Of a stretch of DNA of 54,588 nucleotides, positions 7,930-14,987 are shown piece by piece. Position 1 is the stretch's first letter; each line of letters starts with the position of its first letter. The translations under genes and the position numbers were made by a program. The stretch is taken from positions 1 through 54,588 of IMG/VR virus record IMGVR_UViG_3300034072_002231. One strand, given 5' to 3'. Source of the stretch: a virus. Below the pieces are notes generated by a model. The model was not told the origin of the DNA, searched no databases, and saw nothing but the letters and a program-made list of their open reading frames with translations.

Positions 7930-9051
7930 ATGACTAACCCAATTGAACATATCAGTCCAGATCAGTTACATTTTGATTATAGAAATCCAAGGATAGCTGA
8001 ATTTGGCGTGAGTATTGACGACCCCGAACAAGATATTATTAAAATATTATGGGATGTAATGGATGTGCAGGAAATTGTTCTTTCCATTAAAGCTAGTGGA
8101 TTTTTTACACATGAACCATTAATTGTCATTAAAGAAAATGACAAGAATATTGTTATAGAGGGTAATCGAAGGTTAGCAGCAATAAAATGTATTGTAAATC
8201 CTGATATTGCAGATTATATTGGAATTAATGGTAATCTTTTACAGGTTGACGAAGGAATTAGAGGACAACTTCAATCTATTCCAATTATTTATGTTGATGA
8301 TAGAAAGGAAGCTTGGAGATATATTGGCTTTAAACATATTAATGGCCCTGCCAAATGGGGCAGCTACGCGAAGGCTCAATATATTTCAGAGATAAAGAAT
8401 GAGTTCAACATTCCACTAAGTCAAATTGCAATACAAATAGGAGATACTCATAATACTGTACAAAAACTTTATCAGGGCTTACAAGTAATTGAACAAGCTG
8501 AAAGTGTAGGTATTTTTGACAGAACTGACATAACAGCCAATCGATTATATTTTTCGCATTTGTACACTGGATTAGGGTATGAAGGATTTAAAGATTTTCT
8601 TGGTTTAAAAAATATCTCAGAAGAAACAGAAAATCCAGTCCCTGCTGATAAAATTGAAAATCTTGGGGATTTATTAACATGGATGTATGGTAGTAAAAAA
8701 CGAGAAATACCGGCGGTCATAAGATCTCAAAATCCAGATTTAAGAAATCTTGAAGAAGTAGTTAAAAATAAAGAATCTTTATTTGCTTTAAGAGATGGTG
8801 TTTCGCTTGCGCAAGCACTGGAAATTAGCAAACCTAAAACTCAGACATTTGAACAGAGTTTATTAGAGGCAAAAAGAGCTCTTCAGAGAGCTCAAACATA
8901 TTTCACAGAAGGATTTGATGGTAAAGATGAAGCTCTATTAAAACAGGCAGGTACTATAGCTCAAATTGCTGATGATTTATATGAATCAATGGTACAGAGG
9001 CATCGATTAATATTGAATAACGGAAAAAAAGATCGCGAATTCAAAGAATAG
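7930..9051 (+). CDS. ParB/Srx-fold domain protein
   Basis: 373 aa. The N-terminus has the ParB nuclease-like pattern: 'ISPDQLHFDYRNPRI' near 8-22 and the phosphate-binding 'VIEGNRRLAAIK' near 75-86. The central part looks like a helix-turn-helix ('SQIAIQIGDTHNTVQKLYQG') as in KorB/ParB, and the C-terminus is a coiled coil. In canonical ParB this fold binds CTP and a DNA centromere; here, between a methylase and a nuclease, it more likely acts as DNA-binding or NTP-dependent sensing subunit of the module. That role is inference. Confidence 0.75.
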   Translation: MTNPIEHISPDQLHFDYRNPRIAEFGVSIDDPEQDIIKILWDVMDVQEIVLSIKASGFFTHEPLIVIKENDKNIVIEGNRRLAAIKCIVNPDIADYIGINGNLLQVDEGIRGQLQSIPIIYVDDRKEAWRYIGFKHINGPAKWGSYAKAQYISEIKNEFNIPLSQIAIQIGDTHNTVQKLYQGLQVIEQAESVGIFDRTDITANRLYFSHLYTGLGYEGFKDFLGLKNISEETENPVPADKIENLGDLLTWMYGSKKREIPAVIRSQNPDLRNLEEVVKNKESLFALRDGVSLAQALEISKPKTQTFEQSLLEAKRALQRAQTYFTEGFDGKDEALLKQAGTIAQIADDLYESMVQRHRLILNNGKKDREFKE

Positions 9052-9054
9052 TCT

Positions 9055-9990
9055 ATGTTCAAGATACCAGATAAAATTCCTACTCGTCGATCGTCCGCTC
9101 AAGAATGGGCAGATTATGCAGAATTCAAATCGATTATAAATCAATCTCCTATTTCGTTGCGGGTTTTGATAAAGAATCCCTTGCTTATTTCAGATGAAAC
9201 TGACAATGAGGGAGCACAGGATGAAACAGATAGGTTTATAGCTTTTGTTGATGATATATCTTCTGAGATCAATTATAGAATTAGTATATCAAACGGAGGA
9301 TATCCTTTTATATTAACTAATAACGATTATGTCCTAGAGTACAACTCAACTGGAAATCAATACGATATAATATATAAGTATTTATTGTTGGCTACTAGAC
9401 ATAAAATGACAACTACTAATAGAATCCAAAATGGAATTGACGGAGCACTTCTTTTTGAATCATTATCTGCTGAAGTTGCAAGAAATTTTTTTGGTAATAG
9501 AGCTGAAGTAGATGTGTTTGGTACAAGTAGATCTAATGAAGGTGGATTTAGAGAGAAACTTACAAATACATTTAGAAGAGTTGGTGAAGGTGGTGCACTA
9601 AGAACACATCCCGCTTACAGGCCTCAAGATGATAAAGTGGATGTAATTGTTTGGAAAGGTTTTAGTGATTTAAGAACTTCAAAAATGATAGGTCTTGGAC
9701 AATGCAAAACAGGGACTAGTTGGCAGGCCAATACAGGAGAATTAAATGTTTCAAGTTTTTGTAAAACATGGTTCACCGAATCAATTGTAGTTGATCCACT
9801 AAAAATGTTTTTTACTGCTCAGGATTTTCCGAGAGAAATTTGGGATGCAAGGGCGTATCAAGCCGGTTTAGTATTCGACAGATTTCGGATAATTGATTAT
9901 TTGCCAGACCCACTCGACCCTAATTTATTAAATGATATAGCAGAATGGACTGCCGGAGCTGAATTTTTTATTCCTCCCCAAAACTCATAA
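9055..9990 (+). CDS. probable PD-(D/E)xK-like restriction nuclease
   Basis: 311 aa. Residues about 193-220 read 'DKVDVIVWKG', a variable segment, then 'GLGQCKTG'. An Asp before a beta strand followed by Q-x-K matches the Mrr-like variant of the PD-(D/E)xK active site. No transmembrane segment is visible. Third gene of the methylase/ParB operon with a 3-bp gap, so the most economical reading is the cleaving component. The family is not recognised with certainty. A terminator follows directly. Confidence 0.6.
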   Translation: MFKIPDKIPTRRSSAQEWADYAEFKSIINQSPISLRVLIKNPLLISDETDNEGAQDETDRFIAFVDDISSEINYRISISNGGYPFILTNNDYVLEYNSTGNQYDIIYKYLLLATRHKMTTTNRIQNGIDGALLFESLSAEVARNFFGNRAEVDVFGTSRSNEGGFREKLTNTFRRVGEGGALRTHPAYRPQDDKVDVIVWKGFSDLRTSKMIGLGQCKTGTSWQANTGELNVSSFCKTWFTESIVVDPLKMFFTAQDFPREIWDARAYQAGLVFDRFRIIDYLPDPLDPNLLNDIAEWTAGAEFFIPPQNS

Positions 9991-10012
9991 GCCCAGTTAA
10001 CCTGGGCTTTCT
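9989..10012 (+). terminator. terminator of the defence-like module
   Basis: AAGCCCAG/CTGGGCTT with a 5-nt loop followed by a T-rich run. Lies between two convergent genes and may act in both directions. Confidence 0.8.
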
Positions 10013-10732
10013 TTATTTTTCGTGCCGATTAATAAATCCCGCTTCTTTAGAAGTTACTTTACCAGAAGCATATCCCTTAATTAGAGCAATTGTAAGCAAT
10101 ATTGAAATTAGTAAAGAGAAGATGATTGAATAGTCGGGTGCACAGTCTTTACATATATGATTTTGCAAAAATTCTGCAATTAGTCCAATCCACACTAAAA
10201 TTATTGCAATAGACATTAACTCATTAAGTTTAGATACTGAATAAATTGGAGTTTTCAGGCTATATACTGTCTTATACAAGGGACCGGTTATAAAGTCTTC
10301 TAAAGTGTCTATGTGCATTTCCCAATTTTCTTGCCACCTCTTACTTCCTTTAATATTTAACCACCATGTAATTGAGAATAAAAGCCCAAGTAATAACAAG
10401 TACAGATCTATATTTTTTGGCATTTTAATGCATGGGTCGGCAGTAATGACTGATATATATCCCCCAAATGTCAAAACTATAAATCCCCAAAAATATGTTG
10501 CCCGGGTCCAAAATTTATCTATTTCAAAGTTTCTTGTTTCCCATGCCTTTTCGTAAGCCAATTGTAGTTTATTTCTATGTTTCTTCTTGACAAAATATTT
10601 TTCTTTTTTTTCATCGTACTTAATTCCAAATCGCTCATAATATTGATTAGTATCTAATACTTTATAAGTATCCATTTTTCTCCAAAAATATTTATGGAAA
10701 ACTTCCTTGAAATACTCTTTTATTTTTTTCAT
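10013..10732 (-). CDS. RipA-like four-helix membrane protein
   Basis: 239 aa with four predicted membrane helices (about 76-96, 109-126, 171-190, 201-219) and a charged cytosolic N-terminus. 'GSKRWQENWEMHIDTLEDFITG' between helices 2 and 3 matches what I recall of the RipA family of octameric inner-membrane proteins (up to 20 residues of it quoted as the core GSKRWQENWE). It is AT-rich, monocistronic and convergent with the nuclease gene. Possibly an accessory protein of the neighbouring module or an independent moron. Confidence 0.65.
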   Translation of the reverse strand: MKKIKEYFKEVFHKYFWRKMDTYKVLDTNQYYERFGIKYDEKKEKYFVKKKHRNKLQLAYEKAWETRNFEIDKFWTRATYFWGFIVLTFGGYISVITADPCIKMPKNIDLYLLLLGLLFSITWWLNIKGSKRWQENWEMHIDTLEDFITGPLYKTVYSLKTPIYSVSKLNELMSIAIILVWIGLIAEFLQNHICKDCAPDYSIIFSLLISILLTIALIKGYASGKVTSKEAGFINRHEK

Positions 10733-10831
10733 ATTCTTAATTGGCTTATGGAAAATTAATAAATAAACATTGTAAAATCACAACCTGTCACAAAATTTTC
10801 TTCATTTCCCTTAACTATCCTTTATTTTTCC

Positions 10832-10839
10832 TAAGTTTG
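10832..10839 (+). promoter_or_regulatory. -7 box of cassette A
   Basis: TAAGTTTG fits TAnnTTTG. It ends 4 bp before the first TGCGAAA box, the same offset as in cassette B, so transcription should start inside or at that box. Confidence 0.65.
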
Positions 10840-10842
10840 TAG

Positions 10843-11001
10843 TGCGAAATACCAATTTTACTTCTATGTTTTTTAAATTCTCACTAATAATATCCCACAG
10901 CAAGGAAGGGGTTTGGAGCCCTATCCCTCGAGTAAAATCTGGTGTTTCGCAGTCCTTGTTTGTGGGTCTTTTAAATTCACTAAGATTATGCGAAACACCA
11001 G
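10843..11001 (+). ncRNA. structured leader RNA of cassette A (three-strand pseudoknot switch candidate)
   Basis: Segment M (10939-10951, CTGGTGTTTCGCA) is perfectly complementary over 13 nt to 10989-11001, which holds the start codon of the first gene. Its 3' 12 nt also pair with 10843-10854 at the predicted 5' end of the RNA, with one G-U pair. The two pairings exclude each other. A further 12-bp helix, CCCACA-g-CAAGGA (10894-10906) with TCCTTG-tt-TGTGGG (10953-10966), interleaves with either pairing, giving a pseudoknot. A small hairpin AGGG/CCCT follows its 5' strand. The same architecture occurs at 42793-42950. No known RNA family was recognised. Confidence 0.65.
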
Positions 11002-11266
11002 TGAAAACAAAGTTACATCCGTTCAGGATGTGTTGCCGGCAATAGCAGCCTTATTGCAGCGGCACGACAAAGAAACATTTACAAATGCCCCGGCAGTAAT
11101 CAGGCAAATGTTTGACGACATTCTTGATACAGATTCCGGAGACAACATGCAGTACCGGCAGGAAATTCTCATTACCCTGCGCGCCATTACAGATTTAGGC
11201 ACAACACTGCAGCCCTTTCCACAGGAAATTATCTGGCAACTGCAAAACCCTCCCGCAAATGGATAG
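10988..11266 (+). CDS. cassette A gene 1 (92-aa protein, paralogue of 42938 gene)
   Basis: 92 aa. The start at 10988 is chosen because the homologue at 42938 has exactly the same length and begins with the same MRNT, and because the ATG lies inside the leader's complementary box. Shared features are 'QDV(L/I)PA' near 13-18, 'MF(D/N)D' mid-protein, 'QYR' and 'DLG(T/N)TL' near 69-74; predicted all-helical. No signal peptide. It overlaps gene 2 by 8 bp. Function unknown; I see no toxin, nuclease or HTH signature. Confidence 0.75.
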   Translation: MRNTSENKVTSVQDVLPAIAALLQRHDKETFTNAPAVIRQMFDDILDTDSGDNMQYRQEILITLRAITDLGTTLQPFPQEIIWQLQNPPANG

Positions 11267-11660
11267 CGTGGGCACAATTATCGTAATGTACCCCAATGGT
11301 ACAGCGGTAAGATATGAAAACAGCACCATAAGGTTTGCGGCCGCCCAGCTCATAGCAATGAATATGCCCGGAAACGAAGCTCCGCTCTACCTGCAGCGCG
11401 AAGGGTCAGAAAACAAAATATACTACCTGGAGAGTGCACTAAAGCGCTACATAAAAGGCGAAAGCAGCTATCAGGACACTATGGTAGCCCTGCTGTGCAA
11501 TGGCCTGTACCGCAACAAGGCCGACATTACCGTTAATGGCCACGAAATAGATGCCGGCAGCCTGTGGTTCCGCCACAACAATAAGCTCGTGCTGTGCAGC
11601 GCAGATGAGTATGCCTCCCTGCACCTGACCGGTAATGAAGATAAATTTACAGAGTTGTAA
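11259..11660 (+). CDS. cassette A gene 2 (133-aa protein, paralogue of 43227 gene)
   Basis: 133 aa soluble protein. It shares with the 43227 product the N-terminal beta strand plus 'AVRYENSTI', a central 'YY..(A)LKRYIKG..SY', 'CNGLYRN(K/N)A' near residue 87, and 'SLWFRHNNKLVL' towards the C-terminus. Translation is coupled to gene 1 through the 8-bp overlap, so the leader RNA probably governs both. Family unknown. Base composition is like the phage core and not like the AT-rich cargo. Confidence 0.75.
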   Translation: MDSVGTIIVMYPNGTAVRYENSTIRFAAAQLIAMNMPGNEAPLYLQREGSENKIYYLESALKRYIKGESSYQDTMVALLCNGLYRNKADITVNGHEIDAGSLWFRHNNKLVLCSADEYASLHLTGNEDKFTEL

Positions 11661-11665
11661 TAAGC

Positions 11666-11696
11666 AAAACTCCCCGCAATAGCGGGGAGTTTTTTA
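11666..11696 (+). terminator. terminator of cassette A
   Basis: Perfect stem ACTCCCCGC/GCGGGGAGT, 4-nt loop, T-run; the far side serves the convergent HNH gene. Confidence 0.9.
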
Positions 11697-12578
11697 ATTA
11701 TCCCATATTTTTAGTTTTTTTAATTCCCAGTAAAATCCAATTTGGCATTCTTCAATTTCACATTCTCTACAGCGCATACAGTCGTAAAATGCTATATCGC
11801 ATCTTTTTGCCTTTGCCCCGCGAATATCAATTTGGCTTTGGTCATACCCTCTTGCTGCCGTGCCACATTTATTAATAGACTTGTCAAGGACAATAACCCC
11901 TCCTTGTGACTTCGAAATAGTATTGTTGCAGATATAAACATTGTTACCAAATGAAATCCCTCTATCATCAAGAACAATTTTATTATTTAATCCAATATCT
12001 ATTTTAGCATATACAATTACTGCATCATTCTTGTTTAAAGTCAGGTTTAATAATATGTCTCTAGCTTTCTCGCGAAGTATATATGAAGTACCGGATACTT
12101 CCACATCCCAAATATCAGACGTGTGAGAAAGTTCATTATCAATAATTGAAAATACTGTTTTTCCTTTCCTCTTAGCAATAAAATTAATCAGAAAATCATC
12201 ATTTTCAGTTTTCTTTAAAGTCATGTAGAGTTCACCTAAAAAATTACAGATAATGCTCGCGCCAGTAAATTCTGAAATTTCATTATTCCCTAATATAATT
12301 TTAAGTGGTTTAAGCATAAGTTCCTGTGAGGCGGTCCATCCTTTCGAGTCAAAATTTTTAATTTTATCAAGTAAAAACTGCTTGCTTAAACTTCCTTTGT
12401 GTAGCATTTCGTGATGGTTAGGGCACAGAGGTACAAGATTTTCTAATTTATGCTCTTTTACAATTGCATATTCCTCAATGTGATGTATTTGATAATGTGG
12501 AATACCACAAATCACACATTTAAATCCATACTTTTGGCGACACTGTCGCCTCATTTCGGCTGGAATGATTTCTCTCAT
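11694..12578 (-). CDS. HNH nuclease with C-terminal beta-solenoid-like region
   Basis: 294 aa. The N-terminus is a classical HNH: C21-x2-C24 with 'IHHIEEY' (His32/33) and 'PLCPNHHEMLH' (C52, His55/56/60), giving a metal-binding, DNA-cleaving site. The C-terminal third contains repeated short strands with Asn/Cys ladders ('GISFGNNVYICNN', 'GGVIVLDKSINKC', 'IDIRGAKAKRCDIAFYDC'), which suggests a parallel beta-helix. It is AT-rich and 32 bp downstream of a multispanning membrane protein on the same strand. The pair looks like an effector nuclease with a membrane partner, which is inference. Confidence 0.75.
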   Translation of the reverse strand: MREIIPAEMRRQCRQKYGFKCVICGIPHYQIHHIEEYAIVKEHKLENLVPLCPNHHEMLHKGSLSKQFLLDKIKNFDSKGWTASQELMLKPLKIILGNNEISEFTGASIICNFLGELYMTLKKTENDDFLINFIAKRKGKTVFSIIDNELSHTSDIWDVEVSGTSYILREKARDILLNLTLNKNDAVIVYAKIDIGLNNKIVLDDRGISFGNNVYICNNTISKSQGGVIVLDKSINKCGTAARGYDQSQIDIRGAKAKRCDIAFYDCMRCRECEIEECQIGFYWELKKLKIWDN

Positions 12579-12610
12579 TATGTTTAATAATTAGTTAGTA
12601 TATAATATTC

Positions 12611-13447
12611 TCATTTACAATCGCTGTTAAGCAATTCTTCAAATTTCAGTACTTTATACTTTATAATGGTGTCCTTTGCCCTGGCAATTTTTACTTCAGC
12701 AAAAATATAAGCATCATTAAAATAAGCTATTTCATAAGAGAGCTTATCCGGGGTGTCAAGAATCTTACTCTTAAGGTTGTCGAGGTTTGTAAGATTCTTT
12801 GGGATTTTATTTCCTTGATACATTCTTGTCATTCCTATAGCAAAAAATGTAATAAAACACAAAAGAAAAAATGTAGTTAATGAATATTCCAAATTCTTTA
12901 AAAACTTTTCTTTAAACCTAAAGAAAGGGGGAAGAGCAAAAAATAGTCCCGCAGAGATAAACAAAAATAGCTGGCTAAAAAAGAAATTAGATACTACTGA
13001 CCTGATATCTAAACTAATATACAAATCAATAACAGAACTTATGCAGAGATATGAGAACATTATAACCAACAATATAAAACAAACAAGTAGAAATATTCTA
13101 AAACCACCATTAGCCTTACCAATGATTTCAGCAATTGTTTCTTTTGTGGGTTCTGTGTTGTCCAGTTCAATTTCGTCAGGTAAATATTTATTCACATTAG
13201 GAGCTTTCTCATGAATTACTAGCCAATAGAACCCCAGTATAGGTACAAAGAGAAATAACAATAATACAAGTATAAAAAGTCCATCTGCAATCAACTGAGA
13301 GAGAGAGAAAAATCTTATGTAAGGCGCAGACATTCTAATAAGCATCATAATTTGGTATATGCCTCCTAACACAGTTGGTACTAACAATGATGCCGTAACA
13401 ATATCTTTTATTTGATTAGCTTTTACAGATAGGTATTCAATATTCAT
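12611..13447 (-). CDS. five-helix membrane protein, partner of the HNH gene
   Basis: 278 aa with membrane helices at about 17-37, 50-77, 117-140, 155-175 and 189-207 and a soluble C-terminal tail of some 70 residues. No signal peptide or recognised family. First gene of a two-gene minus-strand operon with the HNH nuclease. AT-rich relative to neighbours. Confidence 0.7.
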   Translation of the reverse strand: MNIEYLSVKANQIKDIVTASLLVPTVLGGIYQIMMLIRMSAPYIRFFSLSQLIADGLFILVLLLFLFVPILGFYWLVIHEKAPNVNKYLPDEIELDNTEPTKETIAEIIGKANGGFRIFLLVCFILLVIMFSYLCISSVIDLYISLDIRSVVSNFFFSQLFLFISAGLFFALPPFFRFKEKFLKNLEYSLTTFFLLCFITFFAIGMTRMYQGNKIPKNLTNLDNLKSKILDTPDKLSYEIAYFNDAYIFAEVKIARAKDTIIKYKVLKFEELLNSDCK

Positions 13448-13936
13448 CCAAGTAATTTTTAAGTTGTTGATTATGCTTTGTCTACTCCCCCTGCCGGTTC
13501 TGTGGCAGGTATAACATCATGCTCCCGGTACTGCATGGCCACAAAGCCCGGGGTACAGCCAAATGTACACATTTCCCCCTTTCCCCCATATAATTATTAA
13601 GCTGCTAAAAAACTGTAACTTTGTAACCAATGCCGCAAACTCCTGAAAATTATACTACTTAAAGGTTACACTTTATATATTTTTATGTAACCAGAGTTAC
13701 AAAAAAATTGTAACCAAAATAGTGGTTACAATTTTACAGATACAGCCCAAAAACAGGTTACAAAAAAATTGTATTACAAAACAATTTGATTATCAAGTAC
13801 TTACATACATAAAAACACGCGGTTACAGAGTTACACTTTTTTAGAGTATTTTTTATACTACCTTATAATAAACTTTACTAATAAAAAGTTAACATATAAG
13901 TTTATTTTTATACTTTAGCCGATACATCACCTCACT
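13448..13936. promoter_or_regulatory. long noncoding control region with a GTTACA motif cluster
   Basis: About 490 bp without a gene, between the divergent membrane-protein gene and the first late operon. From 13614 to 13835 there are about ten copies of GTTACA or its complement (near 13614, 13622, 13664, 13686, 13695, 13709, 13724, 13756, 13821 and 13829). Some form dyads: TGTAAC-n4-GTTACA (13686-13701) and TTGTAACC-n8-GGTTACAA (13708-13731). A hairpin CCTGCC/GGCAGG lies at 13490-13509. A box TACTTTAG (13911-13918) with GTTAACATATA 23 bp upstream may start the late operon. It may be an activator array, a replication origin or both. Confidence 0.6.
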
Positions 13937-14440
13937 ATGTCAAATCTGTTAAATAAAGTAAATACGCTTCCGTCTATTTGCGGTATAGAGCTGGCCACTG
14001 CCGGCACTATGCTGCCATCTGCTATAGAGGGCTACCAGCGCTTTGCAAATGCCATACCTCAGGATACTGATTTTGCTGCTGCCTACTTTGGCCGTGCTTC
14101 CGTTACCTTTTCGGAGGAAAGCGTTTCAGGCAGGCCCGGCACTTCCTTTAAGCAAAAGCTTATAATACAGTTCCCGGTATCCGACAGCCGCAGGTCAGAA
14201 CGCCTGGCGCTTATGCACAGGGTAAAATACATAAAGGTGCGCCTTTCCAACGGCAGGGATTTGCTCATTGGCCGTAACGACTTTGAGCAGAATACAGCCC
14301 CGCTCATTACCACAAGAACTGATGAAAGGCTTGGGCAGGCTGAATTTGAAACGTTTTCAATTTTTCCCACAGGGTATACCCCGGCATTTGATGCAGCGGG
14401 TATGCCTGAAATATTTCCAATAAGTTTTATTCCTGATTAA
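13937..14440 (+). CDS. phage late structural protein, hypothetical
   Basis: 167 aa, first gene of the late operon downstream of the GTTACA array. The Ala/Gly-rich N-terminus and beta-rich remainder ('SFKQKLIIQFPVSDSRR', 'IKVRLSNGRDLLIGR') suit a virion component. It is followed 1 bp later by a fibre-like gene, so a tail-tip, fibre-attachment or baseplate role is possible. Not recognised by family. Confidence 0.6.
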   Translation: MSNLLNKVNTLPSICGIELATAGTMLPSAIEGYQRFANAIPQDTDFAAAYFGRASVTFSEESVSGRPGTSFKQKLIIQFPVSDSRRSERLALMHRVKYIKVRLSNGRDLLIGRNDFEQNTAPLITTRTDERLGQAEFETFSIFPTGYTPAFDAAGMPEIFPISFIPD

Positions 14441-14441
14441 T

Positions 14442-14987
14442 ATGGCTGTTGTATTTCCTTTACCTATAGAAAATAAAGTAGACCATCCGTCACTGGTGGC
14501 AATGGTGCAGGCCTTTGGTTCTATGTATTTCCTGAATGCGGAAGAATTTATGATGCTGCGGGATGGGCTAAATGAGCTGCATGCAACATTCCAGGAAAAT
14601 GCAGGGCTTGTAAATGATGCTTCGCCAACAGAGAGGGGCATACTAAAATTAGCGGGCGACCTTGCCGGTACCGCCGATGCGCCAACGGTTCCTAACAAGC
14701 TTAACAAGCCGCAGCTCCCGGCAGAGCTTGCATTAATAAGCTATGGCCCCGATGGGCAGACAGGTACATTAGTGGCAAAAGAATTTGATATTTTTGACGA
14801 TACCATAACAGAATATGCCACAATAAACGAGCTTGTTACCATAGGTGGCTACAGCCAGGATAACGGCTACACCAAAGGCACAAGGGTAATTTGCGGCAAG
14901 CTTCAGCCTCCGGTCATATACCATAAGTACGACAATACAGACACAGCCTGGATAAAAGTACAGGCAGCAGCAATACCACAGGGATGA
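14442..14987 (+). CDS. tail-fibre-like protein
   Basis: 181 aa. The centre carries 'SPTERGILKLAGDLAGTADAP', whose core LAGDLAGTADAPTVP matches the repeat unit common in phage tail fibre and collar proteins. The C-terminus resembles a small beta-domain ending 'WIKVQAAA'. It overlaps the next gene in an ATGA arrangement. Probably part of the host-recognition apparatus. Confidence 0.65.
   Translation: MAVVFPLPIENKVDHPSLVAMVQAFGSMYFLNAEEFMMLRDGLNELHATFQENAGLVNDASPTERGILKLAGDLAGTADAPTVPNKLNKPQLPAELALISYGPDGQTGTLVAKEFDIFDDTITEYATINELVTIGGYSQDNGYTKGTRVICGKLQPPVIYHKYDNTDTAWIKVQAAAIPQG

Noticed and set aside
10843-11001. TGCGAAA boxes as retron or diversity-generating retroelement parts
   Set aside because: No reverse transcriptase gene is present anywhere in the window, and there is no template/variable repeat pair.
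10843-11001. Leader as a type III toxin-antitoxin RNA
   Set aside because: Type III antitoxins are tandem repeats of a short pseudoknot followed by a ToxN-like gene; here there is one unit and the first protein is a 92-aa helical protein without such similarity.
11023-11277. Minus-strand frame across cassette A gene 1
   Set aside because: Conserved paralogy with the 42938 gene lies on the plus strand; no paralogous antisense frame of the same type is conserved.
13614-13835. CRISPR-like array
   Set aside because: GTTACA motifs are short, in both orientations and irregularly spaced, with no constant repeat length or cas genes.
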